NCBI GenBank assembly: GCA_036873755.1
Contig: JAVTVY010018901.1
Coordinates: 16,468-80,467 of the forward strand
Direction of reading: 5' to 3'
Source of the DNA: Hanleya hanleyi
Lineage: Eukaryota; Mollusca; Polyplacophora; Lepidopleurida; Hanleyidae
DNA: 64,000 bases
Shown: one piece after another, positions 58,901-61,321 of the stretch
How the letters are laid out: every line of letters begins with the position of its first letter
Numbering within the stretch: position 1 is the stretch's first letter
The notes under the pieces: generated by a model
Told to the model about the DNA's origin: nothing
Databases searched by the model: none
The model's input: only the letters and a program-made list of their open reading frames with translations
Translations under genes and position numbers: made by a program

Positions 58901-60702
58901 AACTGTGTTTGGTATAGCTACTATATTTTGGAAACTTATTTATATTGCTGTATTCTACAAGCCAGCAAAGGATTACTCGCCTCGGCTTATGGAGTTATGC
59001 CCCTTTCGGGTCTAATAATCTCTGATTTTGTTATCTGTAGTTGAATGTACATGTTATGTATGCAGATCCGTGTTCGGTACAGCTTATTCATCTCGGTTCT
59101 TATTTCACAGTAGTAGCTCCTATCGAAAGTGGCTCCCATACTTTACAGAGTTATGCCCCTTTACGGATATATTAATTCCTATTTCCGTCCTATATGCCTG
59201 AATGTTACCAACTATATCTGCAGAACTGTGTTCGGTATAGCTACTATATTTTGGAAACTTATTTATATTGTTGTATTCTACAAGCCAACAAAGGATTACT
59301 CACCTCGGCTTATGGAGTTATGCCCCTTTCAGATTAATAATCTTCGATTTTGTTATCTGTAGCTGAATGTACAAGCTATATCTGTAGATCTGTGTTCGGT
59401 ACAGCTTATTTGTCTCGGTTCTTATTTTACAGAGTGCTAAGTCAGACACCTATCGAAAGTGGCTCCCCTCGACCCATATTTTACAGAGTTGTGCCCCTTT
59501 ACAGATATATAATTTTTCTATTTCTGTCCTATATGCCTGAATGTAACCAACTACCGGTATATCTTGATCATCCCACATAGAACTATCTCTTCCCCAATTC
59601 ACACTACACATGGGTCTCAATCACTTGGGGAAAGCTGAGGGGTTTTGATTAGATCAATCTCATGTTATAATGAACCGAATATCATATGTAATTCATATTG
59701 GCTATTGCTCTTTTGAGGTGATAGTATTTATTTACATAAAATAAAAAAACCTCAATAAATAAATTAAACAAGCAGCATGGTTTGATGTCCACATGATAAA
59801 TTTGGCGTATAATTGCCATTTACAGGTGAGAGGTGCGCCTCATGTAGAGTACCTGTCCTCATGGACGGCCTACGCCAATAAACAACACATCATCGATGAT
59901 GTCATCGCCATCGTCTCCAGTCAGACATCTGTCGCTCAGGATCTCGTCAAACTCCTGACAGGCATGCAGTTACAGTCTTCCCTCATGGTCAGTGTTTCCC
60001 ATTCACTGGATGGATAAATCTATAAGGCTTCAACCCTTCGCTGTTCATAGGATATATATGTCATCTTACAGAACCAAAAATGAGGAAACGTCCAATGATC
60101 GAGGTTAAAACAATTAGATTGATTCTCATTCCAAATGTTATCTGTTGAATGTGCCGTATCATAGCACGAAGGGACACTCACTGTTGTCATATTGGGGTCT
60201 CGTGCCAATCCATGTATAGGTAGCGCCACCTGGAGGTCAAGTTAAAGGTTGCCTCAAGATCTATCTTGAAATTGTTTTGGTTTTTTTGTGAAAAAACTGA
60301 ATCGATTGTTTTAAAATTTGTTCGGGTACTTGGACTCGAGTTCTCTCACTTGGGATTGTTTTTCACGCCACCCAGGTGCCATGTTAAAATTTTGTTTCTG
60401 GACAATAACTTTTCAAAACCTGAACGGATTCTTAACAAATTCTTACATATTTTCAACATCAGGGACTTCAACCGTGCATGTTTTCATAGTATATTAAGGA
60501 GTTTGTCAATTTCAGACTTGAGATTTGGAATAGTCCAAACAAGGTCATTCTTGCCATGATTTTGAAAGATTAATTGTATTTGCGTTAATTCTCACAGAGT
60601 CCCAGCTGTGAAGAGAATACTGACGCTTGTTTACAGGAGATGGACATTGCCTATCTGCTGGATAGTAGAAGAGAAAGTCTGGCTTCCGGTGCATTCCAAA
60701 AG
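1652..60702 (+). CDS. CPED1: CPED1-like protein (5' part of gene, 10 exons, incomplete at 3')
   Basis: Ten exons read as one open frame of 520 codons when joined: 1652-1951, 39551-39737, 47827-47939, 50397-50481, 52249-52426, 55210-55390, 56564-56739, 57551-57623, 59826-59987, 60598-60702. Every intron starts GT and ends AG, and every phase matches (0, 1, 0, 1, 2, 0, 2, 0, 0, 0). The protein starts with a short basic tail and one hydrophobic segment at about residues 21-36, so it is probably a type II membrane protein of the secretory pathway. A TTL/TTLL-like ATP-grasp region follows, with HVLVTSVLPLRAYIHSRGT and FRCFQLLEFDV close to human CPED1 as I remember it. CPED1 proteins continue into a cadherin-like domain and a PC-esterase; those exons are not in the window. 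The family is predicted, not proven, to modify cell-surface polymers. Introns are loaded with repeats; intron 1 alone is 37.6 kb. Confidence 0.85.
2216..2478 (+). mobile_element. Molluscan SINE-like element, full length, with TSD
   Basis: Begins 'ccccgtggggcttccgggg', passes through two copies of 'ccgggtgtgaaaaggaatag', and ends 'gcgacgttaaatcatattc' + (actc)n. Flanked by ctcgaagccatt (2204-2215) and ctcgaagggatt (2479-2490), an imperfect 12-bp target-site duplication. It inserted into the 30-bp minisatellite. Confidence 0.75.
2480..3510. repeat. 30-bp minisatellite, copy 1
   Basis: Unit of about 30 bp, 'gaagccattgtcaaatcatg' + 'agcactgatt', with variants (agcaattatt, agcaatgctt, agtaatgctt). 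Because 30 is a multiple of 3 and the unit lacks stops in some frames, false repeat 'proteins' (DLTMASSIAR type) appear on the minus strand. No sign of real coding. Confidence 0.9.
3703..5015 (+). mobile_element. Non-autonomous foldback element, 'ACCCCTCGGC' family
   Basis: Starts with a hairpin ACCCCTCGGCC..GGCCTAGGGGT, then a (cgtacgtccgtc)n stretch. Inside are two related internal units ('gcctatcgaaaatgagtc..gttatgcccc'). It ends GCCGAGGGGT (4986-4995) plus 20 nt 'ttcgatagcgcagcttcatg'. The empty site in the paralogous copy at about 7590 ('gaatagatattttattctac') fixes the borders. No protein is encoded. Related copies start at 39992, 52608 and 57965. Confidence 0.75.
6146..6283 (+). mobile_element. 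SINE-like element, 5'-truncated, at segmental-duplication junction
   Basis: Contains 'cccgggtgtgaaaaggaata' and ends in the same 'gcgacgttaaatcatattc' tail and (actc)n. It is the copy-2 counterpart of the SINE at 2216-2478 and marks where the older tandem duplication joins. Confidence 0.7.
6284..7390. repeat. 30-bp minisatellite, copy 2
   Basis: Same unit as 2480-3510. The two arrays differ in unit number and order, showing independent turnover after the segmental duplication. Minus-strand open frames here are repeat artefacts. Confidence 0.9.
8716..10230. other. Intron sequence, no gene; SINE relic at about 9040-9110
   Basis: No coding signal. The segment 'gtcaccatacgagtgaaata' to 'gtgacatataaaccaaata' (about 9048-9103) resembles the 3' part of the SINE at 41671 and is probably a decayed copy. 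Confidence 0.4.
10323..11639. mobile_element. TIR element nested in foldback
   Basis: Left end 'aaggccgtccttaaaattat' + 'ctgggtttccggtaac' (10323-10359); right end is its inverted form with 'taggccatccttaaaa' (11604-11639). A 111-codon open frame (10720-11055; includes AMAGIPKGNKVELKTFNNWG) is inside and could be a fragment of its own gene or captured DNA; it was not recognised. The target-site duplication is unclear. Long A tract near 11540. Confidence 0.55.
11716..11798. repeat. Double hairpin
   Basis: Outer arms ttcacagagctt / aagctctgtgaa (11716-11727, 11787-11798) enclose inner arms gtcacgtaagtaa / ttacttacgtgac (11740-11752, 11762-11774). It is copied at about 15600-15682 by the tandem duplication, where both inner arms carry small changes. 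Confidence 0.75.
11886..11945. repeat. 20-bp tandem repeat, three units
   Basis: 'cagtcacagaatgtcgtctt' three times, the last with a changed end. Present again at about 15768-15827 in the duplicate. Confidence 0.8.
12653..14511 (+). mobile_element. hAT element, 5' partial copy
   Basis: Starts at CAACCCTCGCAATT like the full element at 16535 and is cut at 14511 by the tandem-duplication junction. It has no 3' terminal repeat and so cannot move by itself. Confidence 0.85.
13356..14546 (+). pseudogene. hAT transposase, truncated copy
   Basis: Same as codons 1-385 or so of the intact gene at 17238, with one clear residue change (GKFK instead of GKFE near residue 150). After LPTFLGFLHH the frame runs into duplicated upstream sequence and stops at 14546 (SKLKQKAEITFD). 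It keeps the zinc-finger-like N-terminus, Asp 201, Asp 270 and the CxxH. It lacks the second half with the catalytic Glu and the dimerisation part. If expressed, it could only bind DNA or interfere with the full protein. Confidence 0.85.
14512..18395. repeat. Tandem duplication, right copy (3.88 kb)
   Basis: Right copy of the 10628-14511 unit. Beyond 18395 the hAT element continues uniquely to its 3' end, so this copy is the original hAT context and the left one is the extra 5' piece, or the reverse by unequal crossing-over. Confidence 0.88.
17238..20044 (+). CDS. hAT family transposase, two exons, intact
   Basis: Exons 17238-18824 (529 codons) and 19199-20044 (281 codons plus stop); intron 374 bp, gtattt..ttttattag, phase 0. 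Protein of 810 residues. Domains: a TTF/BED-like zinc finger with Cys31, Cys34, His73 and His80; a linker; an RNase-H-like catalytic core with Asp201 (SLMYDGSSSA), Asp270 (GNGCDGAAVN) and CANH (295-298, the hAT CxxH); an 'SGTRWVAHQ' RW motif at about 376; and a C-terminal hAT dimerisation region with Glu660 in ISSADVERIFSGF, followed by RNRLSLKHESIEDELIV. The end is an acidic Ser-rich tail (SESSDSSSDSEHEM). ATG 17238 is the first in frame; the open frame extends 11 codons upstream without ATG. It resembles ZNF862/C17orf113-type hAT proteins. All catalytic positions are present, so it may be functional. It cuts and rejoins DNA in the nucleus at the element ends. Confidence 0.9.
18872..18960 (+). 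repeat. Pyrimidine-rich microsatellite in transposase intron
   Basis: Repeats of 'ttcattccttcttctttc'. If read through, it would give a false Phe/Ser-rich C-terminus. It lies between donor 18825 and acceptor 19198. Confidence 0.75.
20443..23880. other. Intron sequence; CpG-richer patch at 22.45-22.72 kb
   Basis: No gene recognised. 22450-22720 is richer in CpG than its surroundings and has a 66-codon open frame on the minus strand (includes SCSMLMVFNIAPSLVPKGSR) that I cannot assign. It could be a fragment of an element or a regulatory island. Confidence 0.35.
24082..24760 (+). pseudogene. 5' fragment of an unidentified, probably transposon-derived gene
   Basis: Exon 24082-24408 (109 codons; starts MVPEFIPEAVADVLQMLGLS and contains SHKSSAKRLRDQRRLEQYL) ends at donor gtgagt. 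Acceptor 'gacaagccag' opens a second in-phase exon from 24530 (VDFGYPKSLVSTEVSSFVDY, ending IRPQEFMALRYAS). The block 'L.WKKPEGT' plus 'KS.AKRLRDQRRLE.YLQKK' resembles the basic N-terminal region shared by many uncharacterised, transposon-linked invertebrate proteins. The coding sequence breaks off at about 24760 where the 157-bp satellite begins. Function unknown. The second-exon call depends on splice signals only. Confidence 0.5.
24761..25775 (+). repeat. 157-bp satellite, seven units
   Basis: Unit begins at 'ttgtgcaagatacctttt' (starts at about 24763, 24920, 25077, 25233, 25389, 25544, 25701) and includes 'ggcagccatcttggatttcc' and 'ggaactactgcatggatct'. Small open frames in it are artefacts. 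Confidence 0.92.
25780..27230. other. Intron sequence, nothing recognised
   Basis: AT-rich, no coding signal, no clear inverted ends. Confidence 0.4.
27250..27465 (+). repeat. 20-bp degenerate tandem repeat
   Basis: About nine units of 'aagccaggactgtcaatcac' type, getting more regular toward the right. Confidence 0.85.
27829..28158 (+). mobile_element. MITE-like repeat with CAGGGCTG ends, plus orientation
   Basis: Begins CAGGGCTGCATCTAGAGCC and ends TTCAGCCCTG. An inverted second copy is at 41124-41449. The ends resemble hAT-type termini (CAGGG...CCCTG), but no target-site duplication is visible. No protein. Confidence 0.65.
28303..28544 (+). mobile_element. SINE-like element with perfect 12-bp TSD
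   Basis: Same family as 2216-2478. Flanked by cattgatggtat at 28291-28302 and 28545-28556, exactly matching. This proves retroposition and sets the family's borders: 5' 'ccccgtgaggctcccgg', 3' 'catattcacttaca'. Confidence 0.85.
28850..29345. repeat. Degenerate 'accaatcagttacc' repeat field
   Basis: Dozens of loose copies of 'accaatcagttacc/aactgattggtaac' in both orientations. No coding signal. Confidence 0.6.
29368..30715. mobile_element. TIR DNA element with TTAA target site
   Basis: TTAA at 29364-29367 and 30716-30719. Ends AGGAATAGACAAC / GTTGTCTATTCCT are exact inverted copies and the inverted similarity runs for about 80 bp ('gaaagaacaat' shared). Interior holds further inverted CpG-rich parts (gccgccatc / gatggcggc type). 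TTAA targets point to piggyBac or Kolobok-like mobilisation; no transposase is visible, so it is non-autonomous. Confidence 0.8.
31159..31694. mobile_element. MITE filled with a palindromic satellite
   Basis: Perfect inverted ends TATGGCAAGCCAAAGTGCTT (continuing ..TTTATTC), flanked by gaagac on both sides (31153-31158, 31695-31700). The core is a run of variants of the self-complementary word 'aatttccgatatcggaaatt'. It would fold into many hairpins as single strand. No protein. Confidence 0.85.
31739..33335. mobile_element. TIR DNA element with TA target site
   Basis: CGGTAATTTCCCTATTAATT at the left returns inverted at the right; TA lies outside both ends (31737-31738, 33336-33337). A TA target fits mariner/Tc1 or similar mobilisation. 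A 96-codon open frame at 32916-33206 is unassigned. Confidence 0.75.
33338..35507. other. Intron sequence, nothing recognised
   Basis: Several short open frames but no splice-consistent exon and no known motif. Confidence 0.4.
35508..35739. repeat. 116-bp direct tandem duplication
   Basis: 'gattttgataattttcagtg' to 'gcattcgcggctgtg' occurs at 35508-35623 and again at 35624-35739, with no difference seen. Very recent or an assembly effect. Confidence 0.85.
35740..36858. other. Intron sequence, nothing recognised
   Basis: No exon or repeat structure identified. Confidence 0.35.
36859..37002. mobile_element. Short MITE or foldback
   Basis: TAAATGAATAATAAAGGGTG ..GCACCTTTAA is inverted at the right end; TA may be the duplicated target. 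A second small stem, 'actttcgcaga' / 'tctgcgaaagct', lies in the middle. 144 bp, no protein. Confidence 0.75.
37003..39550. other. End of intron 1, no gene
   Basis: Two loosely matching stretches ('cagaacttgttggtaacag' at 37264 and 'cagaacttgctggtaacaa' at 38921) show another old repeat. Otherwise nothing recognised before exon 2. Confidence 0.4.
39551..39737 (+). CDS. CPED1: CPED1-like exon 2
   Basis: Acceptor 'tctcttccag' precedes TTG at 39551; donor gtacat follows 39737. Phase 0 in, phase 1 out. It encodes LEDRILGLTAGQRPLRRRSV and continues to ALKKHGFVVQVPRWYRDQ. The block 'L.VYEPALKKHGFVVQVP' aligns with the vertebrate CPED1 segment in which a stretch of helix leads into 'QHGYTVVIAE'. 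It joins exon 1 directly in frame across the 37.6-kb intron. Confidence 0.8.
39992..40130 (+). mobile_element. 'ACCCCTCGGC' family copy, 5' end only seen
   Basis: Hairpin acccctcagccc / gggctgtggggt (39992-40018) followed by 'cttgtcgttgccatgtacg' and (cgtc)n, as in the copies at 3703 and 57965. The 3' end was not found. Confidence 0.6.
41124..41449 (-). mobile_element. MITE-like repeat with CAGGGCTG ends, minus orientation
   Basis: Inverted relative of 27829-28158. Shared words include 'ggctctagatgca' and 'gttttgggcaccca'. Both copies lie in introns of the same gene. Confidence 0.65.
41671..41841 (+). mobile_element. tRNA-type SINE with B box and 10-bp TSD
   Basis: ttgataattg at 41661-41670 and 41842-41851 frames it exactly. 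B box ggttcgagccc at 41681-41691. The body includes 'ctccgggtactccggcttcc' and 'tgtcaccatatgagtgaaac', and it ends in 'gacattaagccaaatt' + poly-C. No clear A box is visible upstream, so it is probably 5'-truncated. Confidence 0.75.
42180..42600 (+). repeat. Degenerate tandem repeat 'ggtcaaggtcactgtgac'
   Basis: Four to five loose units of roughly 80-100 bp, 'cataccaaa(a/g)ttgaggtcaa' with 'gtgaccccaaaatcag'. Noncoding. Confidence 0.6.
43798..44346. mobile_element. TIR element with internal 'gccatcttgg' tandem units
   Basis: 'ttagcttcattaggattaat' + 'tgtcccccg' at the left returns inverted at the right (cgggggacaattaatcc..agctaa). The inside has three loose units of about 120 bp with 'gttctcgagttattggtc' and 'aagatggc'. 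Noncoding. Confidence 0.75.
44350..44557 (+). mobile_element. SINE-like element, 5'-truncated
   Basis: Family of 28303-28544: 'cttgtcgtgagaggcgacta' through 'gaaagcgacttttaattcta' + (actc)n. Confidence 0.75.
45829..46044 (+). mobile_element. SINE-like element inside the minisatellite
   Basis: 'cttggggctcgcggggattg' to 'gcgacgttaaatcatattc' + (actc)n; the minisatellite resumes at both sides. Confidence 0.8.
46489..46594 (+). mobile_element. SINE-like 3' end inside the minisatellite
   Basis: Only the last 105 bp of the family, ending 'cgttaaatcatattcactca'. Confidence 0.75.
47216..47815 (+). repeat. (cactcaat)n simple repeats with embedded SINE-like copy
   Basis: Runs of actcacc/aatcactc at 47221-47438 and 47713-47815 surround a SINE-like copy (47439-47712). 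The runs look like expanded SINE tails. They lie directly before the exon 3 acceptor and supply its pyrimidine-rich stretch. Confidence 0.75.
47827..47939 (+). CDS. CPED1: CPED1-like exon 3 (3' end is the founder unit of a minisatellite)
   Basis: Acceptor 'tttctggatgcag' precedes 47827; donor is gtatga at 47940. Two bases complete the Gly codon from exon 2, then 37 codons follow: EKIPGLSMLLLLEDGWSESG through to THQYNYK. The last 36 nt of the exon plus the first 7 nt of the intron form the first unit of the 43-bp tandem array that fills the start of intron 3. Reading past the donor gives GTA TGA, an immediate stop, so only the first donor keeps the frame. Confidence 0.78.
47904..49964 (+). repeat. 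43-bp minisatellite made from exon 3 end plus splice donor
   Basis: About 48 units of 'aatactggtgaacagactta' + 'ccagtataattataag' + 'gtatgac'. The first unit is the exon 3 end itself (aatactgatgaacagactc..aattataag) with its donor. Every unit therefore carries a copy of the 5' splice site, and also 'cttaccag', which looks like a weak acceptor. Most units are over 95% alike. A few have indels (8 bp lost near 48928, 2 bp gained near 49197, 4 bp gained near 49862). Confidence 0.95.
49965..50396. other. Rest of intron 3, nothing recognised
   Basis: AT-rich intron without repeats that I could identify. Confidence 0.4.
50397..50481 (+). CDS. CPED1: CPED1-like exon 4
   Basis: Acceptor 'ttccttccattattag', donor gtttgt after 50481. 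Phase 0 in, phase 1 out. Encodes VNQIPEYLDRFTPRDNFCHM and IRWANQIK. The pattern 'N.IPE......R.....C.I.R' matches the vertebrate protein between its N-terminal fold and the ATP-grasp core. Two Arg and one Cys are kept in similar places. Confidence 0.8.
50570..51540 (+). repeat. Degenerate tandem repeat of about 150 bp
   Basis: About six units with 'ccgatcaacttcaaacttgg', 'gacatcggtgagaggacag', 'ttgggattgctttcc' and 'agccatcttgaattt'. Begins with 'catccgtaattccgttgttt', like the interior of the element at 43798. Noncoding. Confidence 0.8.
51541..52248. other. Rest of intron 4, nothing recognised
   Basis: No repeat or exon structure apart from the acceptor of exon 5. Confidence 0.4.
52249..52426 (+). 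CDS. CPED1: CPED1-like exon 5: start of ATP-grasp-like region
   Basis: Acceptor 'ttttacaacattgcag', donor gtaagaa. Phase 1 in, phase 2 out. Encodes SIAPECYILPEHQGEL, then HKRALWSMKPVIHSEK and SSEPFRNIKP. In tubulin-ligase-like enzymes this is the place of 'P..Y.LP....' followed by 'W.MKP....G.G'. Here the W.MKP part is recognisable, but the glycine-rich nucleotide loop after it is replaced by VIHSEKLPCLFG. That suggests altered or lost ATP binding. Confidence 0.8.
52608..52690 (+). mobile_element. 'ACCCCTCGGC' family remnant
   Basis: Hairpin ctcctcagcccat / atgggctaagggg, then 'tggtcatttacatcag' and (tctg)n. Degraded; 3' end not found. Confidence 0.5.
53349..53411. repeat. CpG-rich hairpin
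   Basis: ggttacgctaactcgaattt..aggcgacct pairs with aggtcgcctcaattcgagtttgcgtaacc around a few loop bases, 26 of 29 positions. The same words ('ggttacgcaaa', 'aggcgacc') recur loosely from 53070 on, so it is part of a broader repeat. Confidence 0.65.
53950..54925. repeat. 28-bp G-rich minisatellite with higher-order structure
   Basis: Unit gggtatagggtagggacaac + atcccagt, about 34 units with 30-bp and shorter variants. A block of several variant units near 54110-54260 recurs at 54440-54590 (offset about 331 bp). Four close GGG runs per unit and a half could allow G-quadruplexes on the plus strand. The 338-codon minus-strand frame is an artefact. Confidence 0.93.
55210..55390 (+). CDS. CPED1: CPED1-like exon 6: ATP-grasp-like core
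   Basis: Acceptor 'gataaattgcag', donor gtaagtgt. One base (G) completes the Pro codon from exon 5, then 60 codons follow: LSSERYVAQEVIADPLLISG, TPFTVRVHVLVTSVLPLRAY, then IHSRGTLHFLDNLPRSK. This is the clearest diagnostic part. TTL/TTLL enzymes have 'V.Q.YI..PLLI.G.KFD.R..VLVTS..PL..Y' here. The Arg in FTVRVHV corresponds to the conserved Arg of KFDLR. Human CPED1 has a closely similar 'YVLVTSLTPLRAFIHS'. Confidence 0.88.
55391..56563. other. Intron 6, old repeats only
   Basis: 'ccgtccgttaacttttgtaa' near 55580 and 'ggtcaaaatgttgaggtcac' near 55700 recall other repeat families in the window. Three units of 'gggtggttgaatttttc' at 56452-56505. Confidence 0.5.
56564..56739 (+). CDS. CPED1: CPED1-like exon 7
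   Basis: Acceptor 'gattattcatcaacag', donor gtaagag. Phase 0 in, phase 2 out. Encodes IHPLTWSLEQLKENIYEKYG, then a helical part VYQNLHSSVTKILLLGSHL, ending SSSNKHR. Comparable to the helical stretch in TTLL proteins before the metal-binding strand and to 'FFETFL...NMKEAISKLLLAAEVF' in human CPED1. Confidence 0.82.
57551..57623 (+). CDS. CPED1: CPED1-like exon 8: metal-site strand
   Basis: Acceptor 'tttctactgcttcacag', donor gtgggt. One base completes Arg, then 24 codons: CFRCFQLLEFDVIFNSTFHA and FVLE. This corresponds to 'FELLGFD.......WLLEVN' of tubulin-ligase-like ATP-grasp enzymes and to 'CRFCFQLLTFDIGYGS' in human CPED1. The Asp (FDV) and Glu (VLEV) that normally bind Mg2+ are present; the Asn of the E-V-N motif is Arg (encoded at the start of exon 9). 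Confidence 0.85.
57965..59667 (+). mobile_element. 'ACCCCTCGGC' family element with five inner units
   Basis: Starts with the hairpin acccctcggcc / ggcctcggggt and (cgtc)n. The inside repeats a unit of 330-344 bp about five times (key words 'cctatcgaaagtggctcccc', 'acagagttatgccccttta'; starts near 58108, 58451, 58791, 59120, 59455). Ends GCTGAGGGGT (59634-59643) then 'tttgattagatcaatctcat', matching the 3' tail of the copy at 3703. Open frames here are periodic artefacts. Confidence 0.78.
59826..59987 (+). CDS. CPED1: CPED1-like exon 9
   Basis: Acceptor 'aattgccatttacag', donor gtcagtg. 54 codons in phase 0: VRGAPHVEYLSSWTAYANKQ, HIIDDVIAIVSSQTSVAQDL and VKLLTGMQLQSSLM. It closes the ATP-grasp-like unit and enters a helical linker. 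The first residues align with the position of 'VNGQP' in TTLL enzymes. Confidence 0.82.
60598..60702 (+). CDS. CPED1: CPED1-like exon 10 (last one seen)
   Basis: Acceptor 'cgttaattctcacag', donor gtattt. 35 codons in phase 0: SPSCEENTDACLQEMDIAYL and LDSRRESLASGAFQK. It fits the human segment around '[25 protein letters not shown]' in length and in the Cys/Glu/Leu pattern. No following exon in matching phase was found before 64000. The downstream intron seems to hold a retroelement. Confidence 0.72.
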
Positions 60703-61321
60703 GTATTTAATCATGCATCCCATTATCAAGGAAATTCTGAATTAGTTGTTATTTAGTGGCCAATTATAAAAAAATTGAAATTCCCTGACATAATTCCAAT
60801 ATCTCCATAACCATTGGAGTGTTAAGACTCTGTACTCTACATGCCCTTAGTTCTAGAGATTTTGCCTCGTTGTATACCTTTGCGACATCTGTTCATCATA
60901 AGGTGACGCTAAAGGCATGGGCGAAGGTAAACTAACAAGTACCACAATTTGCTATTAGATGAGTTTCAGTGTTGAATTGTTTGTGTCCCAAATCTTCACC
61001 TGTTATCACTTAAATGCCAATATCCTCCATTTGGAGATCTCCTGCAAACAAAATTATCTCCCTTGATCGCTGCGTCGATCGTCCGCCAGGTGGCGTGCAC
61101 TCCGCGCATGTCCATCACTCTTTTTCCTTTGCAGTCTTGGTGACAAGACCTGTTTTGAAAGAGCTCCTGTAAACAGTAACTTTTGGATTGTTATAGACGC
61201 ACTCTAGGGTTATTTTTTCTCTCCCGTAGTTCATTATGAACCAACGTAGTCGCCCAGCTATAAAGATTTATAGGAACGAATAATATCGTCAGTTTTAACC
61301 AGTTTAAGACTTGCATTTTCT

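Noticed and set aside
58095..59580. Series of 60-108-codon frames on the plus strand
   Set aside because: They repeat with the 330-344-bp inner units of the foldback element and show no amino-acid constraint.
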